64,000 nucleotides of DNA from Rhodanobacter sp. Soil772 (lineage in GTDB: Bacteria > Pseudomonadota > Gammaproteobacteria > Xanthomonadales > Rhodanobacteraceae). The notes beneath the pieces were generated by a model. It saw only the letters and a list, made by a program, of their open reading frames with translations, searched no databases and had not been told where the DNA came from. The DNA lies in assembly GCF_001428385.1 (NCBI RefSeq), contig NZ_LMSK01000001.1, positions 910,290-974,289 on the forward strand. The letters are read 5' to 3'. The translations under genes were made by a program, and so were the position numbers. Of the stretch, positions 37,447-48,127 are shown one piece after another. Each line of letters opens with the position of its first letter. Position 1 is the stretch's first letter.

Positions 37447-38820
37447 TCAGCCCATCGCCGCCGCTTGCTCCAGCTCCACCCGCAGCGTCTTGACCAGTTC
37501 GCTGCGCGCCACTTCGAACTGGTCCTCGCGGCGCAGGTCCTTTACCGTGACCACGCCCTTGGCGATTTCTTCCTCGCCCAGCACCACCACGAAGCGGATG
37601 CCAGCGCGGTCGGCGTACTTGAACTGCTTACCCAGCTTGCCGCCTTCCAGCACCACCTCGGTGGCGATGCCGGCGCCGCGCAGTTCGCTGGCCAGCGCCA
37701 GGTAGGCGGGTAGCTGCGCCTCGTCCATCTGGGTCACCAGCACGTCGACGGTGCTCTTTGCCATATCGATCAGGCCGGCGTCGCGCAGTTGCCAGTACAG
37801 CCGGGTCAAGCCGATCGAGATGCCGACGCCGGGCAAGTGCGACTTGGTGTATTGGCCGGCCAGGTTCTCGTAGCGGCCGCCGGAGCAGATCGAGCCGATC
37901 TGCGGGTGGTCGTTCAACGTGGTCTCGTAGACCGTGCCGGTGTAGTAGTCGAGGCCGCGGGCGATCGACAGGTTCAGCGCGTAGTGCGTCTGCGGCACGC
38001 CGAATGCGTGGATCAGGCCCAGTACTTCCTTCAATTCGCTGCGACCCTGCTCCATCGCTTCCGGGCCGGCGCCCAGCGCATCGAGTTTGTCCAGCGCGTC
38101 CTGCAATGAAGTCGAACGCACCTGCACGAAGGCGAGGATTTTTTGCACCACGTCGACGGCGAGTCCGAATGCCTCGCCGGTCAGCGTAGCGCGCACGGCG
38201 TCGGCACCGCGCTTGTCCAGCTTGTCCACCTCGCGCAGCACCAGCATCTGCTGCTCGCCATCGACGATGCCCAGGCTCTCGAAGTAGCCGCGCATCAGCT
38301 TGCGGTTGTTGAGCTGGATGGTGAACGGGCCGATGTCCAGTTCGCGGAACACGCTGTAGATCACCGCCGGGATCTCGGCGTCGTAGCGCACCGACAGCGT
38401 GTCCTTGCCGATCACGTCGATGTCGCACTGGTAGAACTCGCGGAAACGCCCGCGCTGCGCGCGTTCGCCGCGGTACACCTTCTGCATCTGGTAGCGGCGG
38501 AACGGGAAGCTGAGGTCGCGCTCGTGCTCGGCCACGTAGCGCGCCAGCGGCACGGTGAGGTCGAAGCGCAACGCCAGGTCCGGTTTCTCGCCCTGCTCCA
38601 GCGCGCCGGTGGACTGCACGAAGTACACCTGACGCTCGGTCTCGCCGCCGGTCTTGGTCAGCAGCACGTCGGAGTATTCGATCACCGGCGTCTCCACCGC
38701 CAGGAAGCCGAAGCGCTCGTAGTTGCGGCGGATCACGTCGAGCATGCGCTGGAACGCGATCTGGTCGAGCGGCAGCAGCTCGAGCACGCCGGGCATGGTG
38801 CGGGCCGGGGTAAGCGCCAT
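37447..38820 (-). CDS. hisS: Histidine-tRNA ligase
   Basis: Class II synthetase charging tRNA-His (457 aa). Motif 2 includes [21 protein letters not shown], and the histidine motifs [16 protein letters not shown] and SGGRYENL are present. A C-terminal anticodon-binding domain follows. AGAGGAT precedes the ATG at 38820. It is upstream of the hutH homologue. Confidence 0.96.
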   Translation of the reverse strand: MALTPARTMPGVLELLPLDQIAFQRMLDVIRRNYERFGFLAVETPVIEYSDVLLTKTGGETERQVYFVQSTGALEQGEKPDLALRFDLTVPLARYVAEHERDLSFPFRRYQMQKVYRGERAQRGRFREFYQCDIDVIGKDTLSVRYDAEIPAVIYSVFRELDIGPFTIQLNNRKLMRGYFESLGIVDGEQQMLVLREVDKLDKRGADAVRATLTGEAFGLAVDVVQKILAFVQVRSTSLQDALDKLDALGAGPEAMEQGRSELKEVLGLIHAFGVPQTHYALNLSIARGLDYYTGTVYETTLNDHPQIGSICSGGRYENLAGQYTKSHLPGVGISIGLTRLYWQLRDAGLIDMAKSTVDVLVTQMDEAQLPAYLALASELRGAGIATEVVLEGGKLGKQFKYADRAGIRFVVVLGEEEIAKGVVTVKDLRREDQFEVARSELVKTLRVELEQAAAMG

Positions 38821-38944
38821 GGAATCCTCTACTGACGATGGGAGACATTCCGTCGCGCGGCAGGCCGCACGACGGCAGCCGTCAAGATTAACAGAACGCC
38901 GCCGCCCTTCCCCAGCGGATCGTCCAGCGGATGCATCGAACCTG

Positions 38945-38973
38945 TTGCCAAGCCCCCGATCGACGATTAAGAT
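38945..38973 (+). promoter_or_regulatory. Promoter of tRNA-Pro
   Basis: TTGCCA at 38945-38950, a 17-base spacer and TAAGAT at 38968-38973, followed by a GC-rich discriminator (ACGCGGC) as expected for a stable-RNA promoter under stringent control. The tRNA begins 13 bases further on. Confidence 0.72.
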
Positions 38974-38986
38974 ACGCGGCTTCCCA

Positions 38987-39063
38987 CGGGGTGTAGCTCA
39001 GCCTGGTAGAGCGCTACGTTCGGGACGTAGAAGTCGCAGGTTCGAATCCTGTCACCCCGACCA
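38987..39063 (+). tRNA. tRNA-Pro (anticodon CGG)
   Basis: Complete 77-base tRNA with encoded CCA. The acceptor stem CGGGGTG pairs with CACCCCG, the anticodon loop TTCGGGA contains CGG, and the T arm is CAGGTTCGAATCCTG. It has its own promoter and a terminator 12 bases after the CCA. Confidence 0.97.
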
Positions 39064-39075
39064 AATTCGATGAAG

Positions 39076-39100
39076 AAGCCGGCCTTGCGCCGGCTTTTTT
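39076..39100 (+). terminator. Rho-independent terminator after tRNA-Pro
   Basis: Stem AAGCCGGC/GCCGGCTT with a 5-base loop, followed by a run of T residues to 39100. It ends the tRNA-Pro transcript. The other strand has a weaker T-rich side, so it may also slow transcripts from the opposing DUF455 gene. Confidence 0.9.
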
Positions 39101-39120
39101 GTGCGCCCGGTGCGGCTTCG

Positions 39121-39927
39121 TCAGCCAGCCAGGGCCAGTGCGGCCAGCCGGTCGAGCTCTTCCTCGACGAAGCCGGCCTCCAGCCGCGCCGGGCGGTTGA
39201 ACGGGCCGCGCAGGCTCACCCCCATGTAGTCGCGCAACAGGGCGAAGAACGTCTCGATCGGGTCGATGCCGTCGCGCTCGCAGCAGTGACGGTACCAGCG
39301 GGTGCCGGCGGCGACGTGGGCCACTTCCTCGCGCAGGATCACTTCCAGGATCGCCACCGTGCGTTCGTCGCCGAGCCCACGCAGTCGCTCGATCATGCCA
39401 GGGGTGACGTCCAGCCCGCGCGCCTCCAGCACGCGCGGCACCAGCGCCATTCGCGCGGTGTCGCGGCCGGCGGTCTTCTCGGCCATCTCCCACAAGCCGT
39501 TATGCGCGTCGAAATCGCCGTAGGCGTGGCCCAGCTCGGCCAGCCGGTCGGACAGCAGTGCGAAGTGGCGCGCCTCGTCGTGGGCGCAGCTGGCCCAGTC
39601 GCGGTAGTACGCCGCGGGTTTGCCGCGGTAGCGATAGACCGCGTCCCAGGCCAGGTTGATCGCGTTGAATTCGATATGCGCCACGGCGTGCACCAGGGCG
39701 GCACGGCCTTCGTCGCTGCCCAGTCCGCGCTGCGGCAGCTGGCGGGCGTTGACCAGCTGCGGTTTCGCGGGACGGCCGGGCGGGCCGATCGGTTCGGGCG
39801 GCGACGCCGGGTCGGCGCGCAAATCGCCGGCCAGGAAAGCCTGCCACGTCTCGTGGGTGAGGCGCAGTTTTTCGGCCGGCTCGGTGGCGTCCAGGCAGCG
39901 TTTGGCGGCGGCGTGGAGATCGTTCAT
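39121..39927 (-). CDS. DUF455 ferritin-like domain protein
   Basis: A 268-aa protein with ferritin-like diiron features: HIEFNAINLAWD near residue 84, DEARHFALL near 117 and REEVAHVAAG near 200 supply Glu and His ligands. DUF455 is often annotated as MiaE-like or of unknown function. It is the last gene after purF, 40 bases downstream. Confidence 0.85.
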   Translation of the reverse strand: MNDLHAAAKRCLDATEPAEKLRLTHETWQAFLAGDLRADPASPPEPIGPPGRPAKPQLVNARQLPQRGLGSDEGRAALVHAVAHIEFNAINLAWDAVYRYRGKPAAYYRDWASCAHDEARHFALLSDRLAELGHAYGDFDAHNGLWEMAEKTAGRDTARMALVPRVLEARGLDVTPGMIERLRGLGDERTVAILEVILREEVAHVAAGTRWYRHCCERDGIDPIETFFALLRDYMGVSLRGPFNRPARLEAGFVEEELDRLAALALAG

Positions 39928-39967
39928 TTCGACAAGACGGGGGCGAGCTGCAGGCTCGTCCCTGCGT

Positions 39968-41443
39968 TCAAACCACTCGCCGCGCGGCCTTGGCGTCGTC
40001 CGAGCGCAGCATCTCGATCTGCTCCAGATAGCTCTGGTCGAGGCCGGTGACGTATTCGCCGGAGAAGCACGAGGTGTCGAACTGCTTCAATTCCTCGTTG
40101 CCGTCCTGCACCGCCCAGATCAGGTCCTTCAGGTCCTGGTAGATCAGCCAGTCGGCGCCGAGCGTCTTCTCGATCTCCTTTTCGGTGCGCCCCGCGGCGA
40201 CCAGCTCCGAGGCCGACGGCATGTCGATGCCGTACACGTTCGGGTAGCGCACCGGCGGCGCGGCGGAGGCGAAATAGACGTTCTTCGCGCCGGCGTCGCG
40301 GGCCATCTGGATGATCTGCTTCGAGGTGGTGCCGCGCACGATCGAGTCGTCCACCAGCAGCACGTTCTTCTTGCGGAACTCCAGGCCGATCGCGTTGAGC
40401 TTGCGGCGCACCGATTTCACCCGCTCGCCCTGCCCCGGCATGATGAAGGTGCGGCCGATGTAGCGATTCTTGACGAAGCCTTCGCGGAACGGCACGCCGA
40501 GCGCGCCGGCCAACGCGCTGGCGGCGGTGCGCGCGGTGTCGGGAATCGGGATCACCGCGTCGATGCCGTGGTCGGGTCGCTCGCGCAGGATTTTCTCGGC
40601 CAGTTTCTCGCCCATGCGCAGGCGCGCCTTGTACACCGACACGTCCTCGATCATCGAATCCGGCCGCGCCAGGTAGACGTATTCGAAGATGCACGGCGTG
40701 TGCGGCGCGCCCTCGGCGCAGCGGCGGGTGTACAGCTGGCCGGCGTCGGTGATGATCACCGCCTCGCCCGGCGCCACGTCGCGGATGCGCTTGAAACCCA
40801 GGATATCCAGCGCGACCGACTCGGACGCCACCGCGTACTCGTGACCTTCCGCGGTGATCCGCTCGCCCAGCACCAGCGGGCGGATGCCGTTCGGATCGCG
40901 GAACGCGATCAGGCCGTAGCCCAGCAGCAAGGCGATGCAGGCGTAGCCGCCGCGGGCGCGCGCATGCACGCCGGCCACCGCCTTGAAGATGTGGTCCGGG
41001 GTCAGCGCCATCCGGTCCTGGATCTGCAGCTCGTGCGCCAGCACGTTCAGCAGTACCTCGGAATCGGACTCGGTGTTGATGTGGCGGCGGTCGTCCTGGA
41101 ACATCTCGCGGCGCAGCGTGTCGGTGTTGACCAGGTTGCCGTTGTGCGCGAACGCGATGCCGTACGGCGAGTTGACGTAGAACGGCTGGGCCTCGGCCGA
41201 GCCTTCCGAGCCGGCGGTGGGATAGCGGCAATGGCCGATGCCGATGCGCCCGCGCAGGCCGCTCATCGCGGCTTGCCCGAACACGTCGCGTACCAGTCCG
41301 TTGCCCTTGTGCAGACGCAGCCGCGAGCCGTCCACCGTGGCGATGCCGGCCGCGTCCTGGCCACGGTGCTGCAGCACCGTCAAGCCGTCATAGAGCGCCG
41401 ATGCCACTTCGGTGGTACCGACAATGCCGATGATTCCGCACAT
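39968..41443 (-). CDS. purF: Amidophosphoribosyltransferase
   Basis: First committed enzyme of purine synthesis (491 aa). The N-terminal nucleophile Cys2 follows Met directly (MCGIIGIVG), so there is no propeptide. The glutaminase motif HNGNLVNTD and the PRPP-binding loop [14 protein letters not shown] are present. It follows cvpA by 28 bases, the common order. Confidence 0.97.
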   Translation of the reverse strand: MCGIIGIVGTTEVASALYDGLTVLQHRGQDAAGIATVDGSRLRLHKGNGLVRDVFGQAAMSGLRGRIGIGHCRYPTAGSEGSAEAQPFYVNSPYGIAFAHNGNLVNTDTLRREMFQDDRRHINTESDSEVLLNVLAHELQIQDRMALTPDHIFKAVAGVHARARGGYACIALLLGYGLIAFRDPNGIRPLVLGERITAEGHEYAVASESVALDILGFKRIRDVAPGEAVIITDAGQLYTRRCAEGAPHTPCIFEYVYLARPDSMIEDVSVYKARLRMGEKLAEKILRERPDHGIDAVIPIPDTARTAASALAGALGVPFREGFVKNRYIGRTFIMPGQGERVKSVRRKLNAIGLEFRKKNVLLVDDSIVRGTTSKQIIQMARDAGAKNVYFASAAPPVRYPNVYGIDMPSASELVAAGRTEKEIEKTLGADWLIYQDLKDLIWAVQDGNEELKQFDTSCFSGEYVTGLDQSYLEQIEMLRSDDAKAARRVV

Positions 41444-41471
41444 GGTTTGTTGCCTGCTTCAGAGGATATGT

Positions 41472-42095
41472 TCAGAAATTTTGGGACGGGCCGGCCGTGC
41501 TGGCCGCCACCGCCGGGCGCATCGCACTCGCCGCGGGCGCGGGCGTCGTGCGCGATATGGGGGTCGGCAACGCAGCCGGCAAGCCGTGCAGGCGGCCGAG
41601 CACCGCCGGCGGATGGAGGTACTCGCGAACGCTGGGCGGCACCTGCTGGCTCAGCCAGGCCGCCACGTGCTGGAAGCGCGGCAACAGCACCGACCGCTGC
41701 CACCACGGATCGCGCGTGAACGCGGTGAAACCGATCAGGAACACCAGCAGGGTCACCAGCAGCACGCCGCGCGCGAAGCCGAACAGCATGCCCAGCAGCC
41801 GGTCGGTGCCGGACAGCCCGGTGCTCTCGATCAGCTTGCCGATCACGAAGCGCAGCAAGGCGCCGAGGATCAGCACCACGACGAAGCACAGCCCGTAGCC
41901 CACGATGATCCGCGCCGACGGCAGCTCGATCACCTGCCTGAAATGCTCCGCCACCATCGGGCCGAACGTCCACGCCACCCAGAACGCGGCGATCCAGATC
42001 GCCAGCGCCATCACTTCGGAGATCAGGCCGCGCCACAACCCCACGAATACCGACAGGGCCAGCACGCCGATGATGATGTAGTCGGTCCAGTTCAT
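41472..42095 (-). CDS. cvpA: CvpA family membrane protein
   Basis: Inner-membrane protein of 207 aa with about four helices, related to E. coli CvpA (colicin V production, envelope homeostasis). It opens MNWTDYIIIGVLALSVFVGL. The C-terminal 45 residues are Ala/Pro/Thr-rich and probably disordered. It lies between dedD and purF as in other gammaproteobacteria. Confidence 0.93.
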   Translation of the reverse strand: MNWTDYIIIGVLALSVFVGLWRGLISEVMALAIWIAAFWVAWTFGPMVAEHFRQVIELPSARIIVGYGLCFVVVLILGALLRFVIGKLIESTGLSGTDRLLGMLFGFARGVLLVTLLVFLIGFTAFTRDPWWQRSVLLPRFQHVAAWLSQQVPPSVREYLHPPAVLGRLHGLPAALPTPISRTTPAPAASAMRPAVAASTAGPSQNF

Positions 42096-42134
42096 CCGTT
42101 CATCCGCCTGGTCCGTGTGCCGGTACCGGCACGC

Positions 42135-43160
42135 TCAGGGTACCGACACGACGTTGCCGTCGATGCCCAGCTTCGCCTTGATCTGGTCGTGCACGCGCTG
42201 CGCGTCGCTGCGCTGGGTCTGCGGGCCGGCGCGCACGCGCCACAACCGCTTGCCGCTGGACTGCACCGAATCGACGAAGCCGTCGAAACCGTTCGCGCGC
42301 AGCTTGTCGCGCAGCGCATTCGCATCCGCCTGGTTGCTCATCGCCGCCAGCTGCACGGCCCAGCCGCCCGCCTTGGCGATGGTCGTGGCCGCAGGCGGCT
42401 GTGTCGCCGCTGCGCTGCTTTCGCGGCTGGCGTCCTGTTCGAGCCGGGCCGGCACGCCGGGGATCGACTGGGTGATCTTCAGCCGCGCGGCCTCGGCCGC
42501 GGCGCGCGTTTCGAACGGCCCGGCGATGACCAGGGTGCGCGACTTGCCGGCCTGGGTGATGGCATGACCGCTGACCGGATAGCCCAGCTCGCGCACGCGG
42601 CGCTCCAGGTTGGCGGCGCCGGCCGCACTGGCGTAGGCGCTGAGGTTGAGCGTGTAGCTGCCGCGTCCCGCGACGGGCGCCACCGCTGCAGGGGCAGGCG
42701 CCGCGACCGGAGTCGGCCGGGGCGGCGTGGCGACCGTCGGCGGCGGCTTGGTCGCCGGTGGTGCGCTGGTGTTTGCCGTGGTCTGCTGCGGGATCACCGG
42801 CTGGCTCGACGACGCGCCCGAACCGGTGGTCACCGTGGTCGGCTGCGGCGGCTTGCCGGCTTCAGGGTCGGTCTCAACGTCGCGCGGGCGGTTGGAACCG
42901 ATGTCCACCGTGGCCAAACGATCACCGGATGCCGGCGTCACCGACTGCGCCGATGCCGTGGCGGCACTCGACCCGCTGGCGGCGGCATCCGGGGTCAGGC
43001 TCATGGTGCGGGTCTGCAGGTCGCGATCCGGCGCCGGCGGAATCGCCAGGCTGACCGCCTGGTCGCCACCCGGAGCCGGTGGCGTACTGGAAAAGAACAT
43101 CGGCACGAACAGAACCGCCAACGCGATCAGGACGGCGGCTCCCAGCAGGCGTGTTTTCAA
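42135..43160 (-). CDS. dedD: SPOR-domain cell division protein, DedD-like
   Basis: One N-terminal membrane helix, a long Pro/Ala/Thr-rich linker, then two SPOR-like repeats (GSYTLNLSAYASAAGAANL region and the C-terminal GGWAVQLAAMSNQADANAL region). SPOR domains bind glycans stripped of stem peptides at the division septum. I prefer the TTG at 43160 because GGAG lies seven bases upstream; a TTG at 43181 would add seven residues but has no ribosome site. The position between folC and cvpA matches dedD. Confidence 0.85.
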   Translation of the reverse strand: MKTRLLGAAVLIALAVLFVPMFFSSTPPAPGGDQAVSLAIPPAPDRDLQTRTMSLTPDAAASGSSAATASAQSVTPASGDRLATVDIGSNRPRDVETDPEAGKPPQPTTVTTGSGASSSQPVIPQQTTANTSAPPATKPPPTVATPPRPTPVAAPAPAAVAPVAGRGSYTLNLSAYASAAGAANLERRVRELGYPVSGHAITQAGKSRTLVIAGPFETRAAAEAARLKITQSIPGVPARLEQDASRESSAAATQPPAATTIAKAGGWAVQLAAMSNQADANALRDKLRANGFDGFVDSVQSSGKRLWRVRAGPQTQRSDAQRVHDQIKAKLGIDGNVVSVP

Positions 43161-43237
43161 GTTTTCGCTCCAGGGCGGCAAACGCGGTGCACAACGGCGC
43201 GATTATACCTGCCTGCGCCGGGCGCCATGAGTCGCCC

Positions 43238-44527
43238 TCAGCCGATGCGTTCAGCGAGCACCGCGCTGGCCACGAAAAACGAGCCGAACGCCAGGATGCG
43301 TTCGCCAGGCTGCGCTGTCGCGCGCGCTGCCGCCAGCGCGGCAGCCACGTCGGCATGCATGTCGAACGAAGCCTGCGGCAAGGTCTGCTGCAGGATCGCG
43401 GCCAGCGCCGCCACCGCCATGCCGCGCGGCGTGGCTCGATCCAGCCCGGCCAGGTGCCAGTGGTCGATGCGCGTGCCGAGCGCTCCGATCACCCCGGCCA
43501 CGTCCTTGTCCGCCAGCGCGCCGTACACCGCGTGCACCCGCGCCGGCGGCTGCGCATCCAGCCACTCGGCCAGCACGCGGGCGGCCTGCGGGTTGTGGCC
43601 CACGTCCACGATCACCGGCGGTTCGCCGCCGATCGACTGCAGCCGCGCCGGTACACGCACCTCATGCAGGCCGGCGCTGACCGCCGCGAAGAAGGCGCTG
43701 GGCGTGAGCGTGCCCAGGTCGAGCGCGTGCAGCGCGGCAATTGCCGCCGCCGCGTTCGCGTACTGCACCGGCGCCGCCAGCGCGGGATCGGGTAGTTCCA
43801 TCGCGCTGCCGTCGCGGTGACGCCAGCGCCAGCCATCTTCATGCCGCTCGACGCCGAAATCGACGCCGGCCCGCTCGACCCGCGCGCCGCAGGCAGCCAA
43901 CGCATCGAGCAGGCCGGTCGGCGGGTCCAGCTCGCCCACGATCGCCGGCCGCCCGAACCGCGCGATGCCGGCCTTCTCGCGACCGATGCTGTCGCGGTCC
44001 GGGCCGAGCCAGTCCATGTGGTCCAGGTCCACCGTGACGATGATCGCCACGTCGGCGTCGATGATGTTGACCGCATCGAGCCGCCCGCCCAGCCCCACTT
44101 CCAGCAATGCCACGTCGACGCCGGCACGGGCGAACAGGTCGATGGCCGCCAGCGCGCCGAATTCGAAATAGGTCAGCGGAACGGAATTACCCAGAGCGCC
44201 CTCCCGCGCCGCCTCGATCCGCTCGAACGAGGCGATCAGCGCGGCGTCATCGGCATTCGCGCCATCGATGCGCACGCGCTCGTTGTATTCCAGCAGGTGC
44301 GGCGAGGTGAACGCGCCCACGCGCAGGCCGGCGGCGGTGAGCATCGCCTCCAGCAAGGCAACGGTGGAACCCTTGCCGTTGGTGCCGCCGACCGTGATCA
44401 CCTGCTTCGCCGGCGCCGGCGCACCCATCCGCTGCCACACCTCGCGCACCCGATCGAGTCCCAACTCGATGGTGTGGACGTTGACGCGTTCCTGGTACGC
44501 CAGCCATTCGGCGAGAGTGCGGCTCAT
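43238..44527 (-). CDS. folC: Folylpolyglutamate synthase/dihydrofolate synthase
   Basis: Mur-ligase-fold enzyme adding glutamate to dihydropteroate and folates (429 aa). It has the P-loop TVGGTNGKGST near residue 47, SPHLLEYNERVRIDG, and VDVGHNPQA in the C-terminal domain. I chose the ATG at 44527 (MSRTLAEWL). folC usually follows accD in related genomes, but here the upstream neighbour is a copper-type ATPase. Confidence 0.95.
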   Translation of the reverse strand: MSRTLAEWLAYQERVNVHTIELGLDRVREVWQRMGAPAPAKQVITVGGTNGKGSTVALLEAMLTAAGLRVGAFTSPHLLEYNERVRIDGANADDAALIASFERIEAAREGALGNSVPLTYFEFGALAAIDLFARAGVDVALLEVGLGGRLDAVNIIDADVAIIVTVDLDHMDWLGPDRDSIGREKAGIARFGRPAIVGELDPPTGLLDALAACGARVERAGVDFGVERHEDGWRWRHRDGSAMELPDPALAAPVQYANAAAAIAALHALDLGTLTPSAFFAAVSAGLHEVRVPARLQSIGGEPPVIVDVGHNPQAARVLAEWLDAQPPARVHAVYGALADKDVAGVIGALGTRIDHWHLAGLDRATPRGMAVAALAAILQQTLPQASFDMHADVAAALAAARATAQPGERILAFGSFFVASAVLAERIG

Positions 44528-44631
44528 GCGGTGACTTCGTGCAAATTGGGAAGCACCAAGCTTAAAGCATCGCCTCAAACGAACGAATGCATGCTGCCGC
44601 AGCGCACACCATGCTCATCGCGGACACGGCG

Positions 44632-47205
44632 TCACAACGTCGCCTTGCGCAGCCGCAATGCGTTGCTCACCACCGACACCGAGCTCAGGCTCATCGCTAG
44701 CGCGGCGATCATCGGCGACAGCGTGATGCCGAACCACGGATACAGCACGCCCGCCGCCAGCGGCACGCCCACCGCGTTGTAGACGAAGGCGAAAAACAGG
44801 TTCTGATGAATGTTGCGCACGGTCGCCTGCGACAGCTTGCGCGCCCGCACGATGGCGCCCAGCTCGCCCTTCACCAGGGTCACCTGCGCACTCTCCATCG
44901 CCACGTCGGTGCCGCTGCCCATCGCGATGCCGATGTCGGCGGCAGCCAGTGCGGGCGCATCGTTGACGCCGTCGCCGGCCATCGCCACGCGGCGGCCTTC
45001 AGCCTTGAGCCGGTTCACCACCACGGCCTTGTCGGCCGGCGACACGTCGGCGTGCACCTCGTCGATGCCCAGCGTGCGCGCCACCGTCTGCGCGGTGGTG
45101 GCGTTGTCGCCGGTGAGCATCACGATGCGCAGGCCGGCCGCATGCAGCGCCGCGATCGCGGCGTGCGTGTCCGGCTTGATCCGATCGGCCACCGCCAGCA
45201 AGGCAGCGAGCGCGCCGTCGACGGCCAGGAACATCACCGTGGCGCCCTGCCCGCGCAACTGCTCGGCACGGGCGTTGGCGTCGTCGCCGATCGCGATGTG
45301 CGACTCGGCCATCAGCTTCGCGTTACCCAGTGCCGCCGCGCTGCCGTCCACCTTCGCGCTGACGCCGCGGCCGGTGAGCGAACGAAAATCCGTCGCTGCC
45401 AGCGTCGGCACGCCTTCGGCATCCGCCGCCGTCACGATCGCCCGCGCCAGTGGATGCTCGCTCGGCCGTTCCAGCGCGGCAGCCAGCGCCAGCAGCCGTT
45501 CGTGCGGCTGGCCGTCCATGATCATCAGCTCGGTCAACGCCGGCTTGCCCATGGTCAGCGTGCCGGTCTTGTCGACCACCAGAGTGTCGATGTCGCGCAT
45601 GCCTTCGATCGCACTGGCATCCTTGAACAGCACGCCGTGCTGCGCGCCGCGGCCGCTGGCCACCATGATCGAGATCGGCGTGGCCAGGCCCAAGGCGCAC
45701 GGACAGGCGATGATCAGCACCGACACCGCGGCGATCAGCGCATGCGTGAACCGTGGCTCCGGCCCCAGCAGCGCCCACGCCGCGAACGCCAGCAGCGCGA
45801 CCACCACCACCGCAGGCACGAACCACGCCGCGACCCGATCGGCCACGCGCTGCAGCGGCGCCCGGCTGCGCTGCGCCTGCGCCACCAGCGCCACGATCTG
45901 CGCCAGCATCGTCTCGCCGCCGACCTTCTGCGCGCGCATGGTCAGCGCACCATCCTGGTTCACCGTGGCGCCGGTCACCAGGTCGCCCGATGCCTTGGCC
46001 ACCGGCATCGGCTCGCCGGTGAGCATCGACTCGTCGACGTGACTTTCGCCTTCCAGCACCACGCCGTCGACCGGCACCTTCTCGCCGGGGCGCACGCGCA
46101 GCACGTCGCCGGCATGCACGGCGTCCAACGCCACGTCGCTCTCGCTGCCGTCGGCGGCGATCCGCCGCGCGGTCTTCGGCGCCAGCCCGAGCAGCGCCTT
46201 CAGCGCCGCGCCGGTGCGCCGGCGCGCACGCAGCTCCAGGAAATCGCCCAGCGTGACCAGGGTAACGATCACCGCCGCCGATTCGAAATACACCGCGACG
46301 CGGCCGTGCATGTCGCGGAAACCGTCCGGGAAGATCCCCGGCAGCAGGAACGCCACCGCGCTGTACAGCCATGCCACGCCGGTGCCCAGCGCGATCAGCG
46401 TGTACATGTTCGGCAACCACGGTTTTAGCGAACGCCAGCCGCGCGCGAAGAACGGTGCCCCGCCCCACAGCACCACGACGCTCGCCAGCAGCGCCTCGAC
46501 CCAACCGGCCACGCCACCCCACGGCAAGGGCAGATGCCAGCCGAACAGATGCGGCCCCATCGCCAGCGCGAACACCGGCACGGTCAGCACCAGCAGCGTC
46601 CAGAAACGCCGTGTCATCGAAGACAGCTCGCCGCCGTCGTCCGCGTCCAGCGTCGGCATCACCGGTTCCAGCGCCATGCCGCAGATCGGGCAATGGCCAG
46701 GGCCGACCTGCCGGATCTCGGGGTGCATCGGGCAGGTGTAGATCGTGCCGGGCGGCGCCGCTGGCGGTGCCGGGCGATCCTCCAGCCAAGCCGGCGGATC
46801 GGCCACAAATTTCTCGCGGCAGCGCGCGGAGCAGAAGTGATACGCGTGGCCGTCATGCTCGGCGCGATGCTTCGCGGTCTGCGGATCCACCGCCATGCCG
46901 CACACCGGATCCTTCACGGTGTGCGCGTGGTCGTGATGGACATGCGCATGATCGTGCATCGCCATCGGCACAGGCTTCGCTGCGCAGCAGCCCGCCGACT
47001 CACCCTTGGTTTCGCCAGCAATCGGGTACGTCGCCGGCGCGGCGTCGAACTTCGCTTTGCAACCGCCGCAGCAGAAATGGAACGTCTGCCCGTCATGCGT
47101 GGACCGATGTTTCGAGGTAGCCGGATCCACCGACATGCCGCAGACCGGATCGGTTGCCTTCACGGGCGTGTTGTCGTCGCCGTGGCAGCACGCATGAGCG
47201 TTCAT
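44632..47205 (-). CDS. copA: Copper-type P1B ATPase with two YHS domains
   Basis: Heavy-metal-exporting P-type ATPase of 857 aa. The N-terminus has a YHS domain (18-61, [10 protein letters not shown]), a His-rich linker (84-95), a second YHS domain (98-141) and a YHYH heavy-metal-binding domain (155-182, YTCPMHPEI with CPICGMAL). No classical HMA domain is seen. The core has ACPCALG (Cu/Ag specificity), DKTGT, SEHP and GDGVNDAP. The start at 47205 overlaps the regulator stop (ATGA). Cu(I) is the likely substrate. Confidence 0.94.
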   Translation of the reverse strand: MNAHACCHGDDNTPVKATDPVCGMSVDPATSKHRSTHDGQTFHFCCGGCKAKFDAAPATYPIAGETKGESAGCCAAKPVPMAMHDHAHVHHDHAHTVKDPVCGMAVDPQTAKHRAEHDGHAYHFCSARCREKFVADPPAWLEDRPAPPAAPPGTIYTCPMHPEIRQVGPGHCPICGMALEPVMPTLDADDGGELSSMTRRFWTLLVLTVPVFALAMGPHLFGWHLPLPWGGVAGWVEALLASVVVLWGGAPFFARGWRSLKPWLPNMYTLIALGTGVAWLYSAVAFLLPGIFPDGFRDMHGRVAVYFESAAVIVTLVTLGDFLELRARRRTGAALKALLGLAPKTARRIAADGSESDVALDAVHAGDVLRVRPGEKVPVDGVVLEGESHVDESMLTGEPMPVAKASGDLVTGATVNQDGALTMRAQKVGGETMLAQIVALVAQAQRSRAPLQRVADRVAAWFVPAVVVVALLAFAAWALLGPEPRFTHALIAAVSVLIIACPCALGLATPISIMVASGRGAQHGVLFKDASAIEGMRDIDTLVVDKTGTLTMGKPALTELMIMDGQPHERLLALAAALERPSEHPLARAIVTAADAEGVPTLAATDFRSLTGRGVSAKVDGSAAALGNAKLMAESHIAIGDDANARAEQLRGQGATVMFLAVDGALAALLAVADRIKPDTHAAIAALHAAGLRIVMLTGDNATTAQTVARTLGIDEVHADVSPADKAVVVNRLKAEGRRVAMAGDGVNDAPALAAADIGIAMGSGTDVAMESAQVTLVKGELGAIVRARKLSQATVRNIHQNLFFAFVYNAVGVPLAAGVLYPWFGITLSPMIAALAMSLSSVSVVSNALRLRKATL

Positions 47206-47627
47206 GCCGACACCTGCTCGTCGCTGAGCGCACGCAGGATCGGACATTCCTCCGGCTTGCCATGTCCCGGACACGACGCCACCAATTGCGCCAACCCGTC
47301 GCGCACGCGCTGCAGTTCAGCGATGCGCTGCTCGATCGCCGCCAGCCGTTTCTCCGCGCGCTGCTTTACCGCCTTCACTCCGCGCTGGCGATCCGCCGAC
47401 AACGCCAGCAACTCGCGGATCTCCTCCAGCGTGAAGCCGAGATCCTTGGCTCGCCGGATGAAACGCAGCTGCGCCACCGTGCTGTCGCCGTAGCTGCGAT
47501 AGCCCGAAGCGCGCCGCTGCGGCTCGGGCAACAGGCCCTCGCGCTCGTAATAACGGATCGTGTCGATCGCCACGCCGACGCGCTTGGCGACGGCACCGAT
47601 GGTCAGGGAGGAGGTTTGCGTGTTCAT
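47202..47627 (-). CDS. MerR-family, CueR-like metal regulator
   Basis: DNA-distorting activator of 141 aa. The winged helix-turn-helix opens [24 protein letters not shown]. The dimerisation helix is followed by a metal loop with Cys119 and Cys128 ([12 protein letters not shown]), spaced as in CueR. No Cys is present where divalent sensors such as ZntR have one, so a monovalent metal (Cu(I)/Ag(I)) is inferred. It is cotranscribed with copA. The ATG at 47627 lies about eight bases from its own -10 box. Confidence 0.9.
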   Translation of the reverse strand: MNTQTSSLTIGAVAKRVGVAIDTIRYYEREGLLPEPQRRASGYRSYGDSTVAQLRFIRRAKDLGFTLEEIRELLALSADRQRGVKAVKQRAEKRLAAIEQRIAELQRVRDGLAQLVASCPGHGKPEECPILRALSDEQVSA

Positions 47628-47634
47628 GCCGCGT

Positions 47635-47666
47635 AGTCTAGACCTTTGATCAAGGTCCAAGGTCAA
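47635..47666 (-). promoter_or_regulatory. MerR-type promoter/operator of the copA operon
   Basis: TTGACC at 47661-47666 and TAGACT at 47635-47640 are separated by 20 bases, the overlong spacer typical of MerR-family targets. The spacer holds the dyad GACCTT-N5-AAGGTC. It should be bound by the CueR-like protein, which would autoregulate itself and copA. Confidence 0.8.
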
Positions 47667-47739
47667 GTGCCCAAGTGCCTGTCGCATCGTCGCCAACATC
47701 GACGGTGCCGAAAGTGCGGCCCGCCGCGTCGGCGGCGAC

Positions 47740-48111
47740 TCAAGCGGACGTCGGCCGGCGCCTGGTGGTCGCGGCCGGCCGCTTGCCTGGGGCGCACTTG
47801 GCAGTAGCCGTCGAGCACGTGCCATCAGACTGACTGCAGCAGTGATCGGTCAGGTAGCCGATCAAATCGTTCATCGCCTCGATCACCGGCGCGTAGTAGA
47901 TGAAGCGCCCGCTCTGCCGGCTGCTCACCAGGCCCGCATGCGACAGTTCCTTCAAGTGGAAGGACAGCGTGGCGTTGGGCAGGCCCAGCTTCTCCGCGAT
48001 CGCGCTGGCCGCCAGTCCTTCCGGCGCATGCTCGATCAGCAACCGATAGACCGCCAGCCGCGACTCCTGGGCGAGCGCGGCGAGAATCGTGATGGCTTGC
48101 TTGTTCTGCAT
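47740..48111 (-). CDS. arsR: ArsR-family arsenite-responsive repressor
   Basis: Winged-helix repressor of 123 aa. The DNA-binding core contains LAALAQESRLAVYRLL and NATLSFHLKELSHAGLV. Cys91-Cys92 and Cys99 near the C-terminus resemble the As(III) site of Acidithiobacillus ferrooxidans ArsR (Cys95, 96, 102) rather than the helix-3 site of plasmid R773. I chose the ATG at 48111 for its GGAG site; an upstream ATG at 48141 would overlap acr3. It is the last gene of the arsC-acr3-arsR unit. Confidence 0.9.
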   Translation of the reverse strand: MQNKQAITILAALAQESRLAVYRLLIEHAPEGLAASAIAEKLGLPNATLSFHLKELSHAGLVSSRQSGRFIYYAPVIEAMNDLIGYLTDHCCSQSDGTCSTATAKCAPGKRPAATTRRRPTSA

Positions 48112-48127
48112 GGCTCGCTCCGGCTGT

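Noticed and set aside
35380..37713. Long plus-strand open frame opposite hutH and the end of hisS
   Set aside because: It spans two real genes and the repeat between them and has no recognisable domain; it is an antisense shadow.
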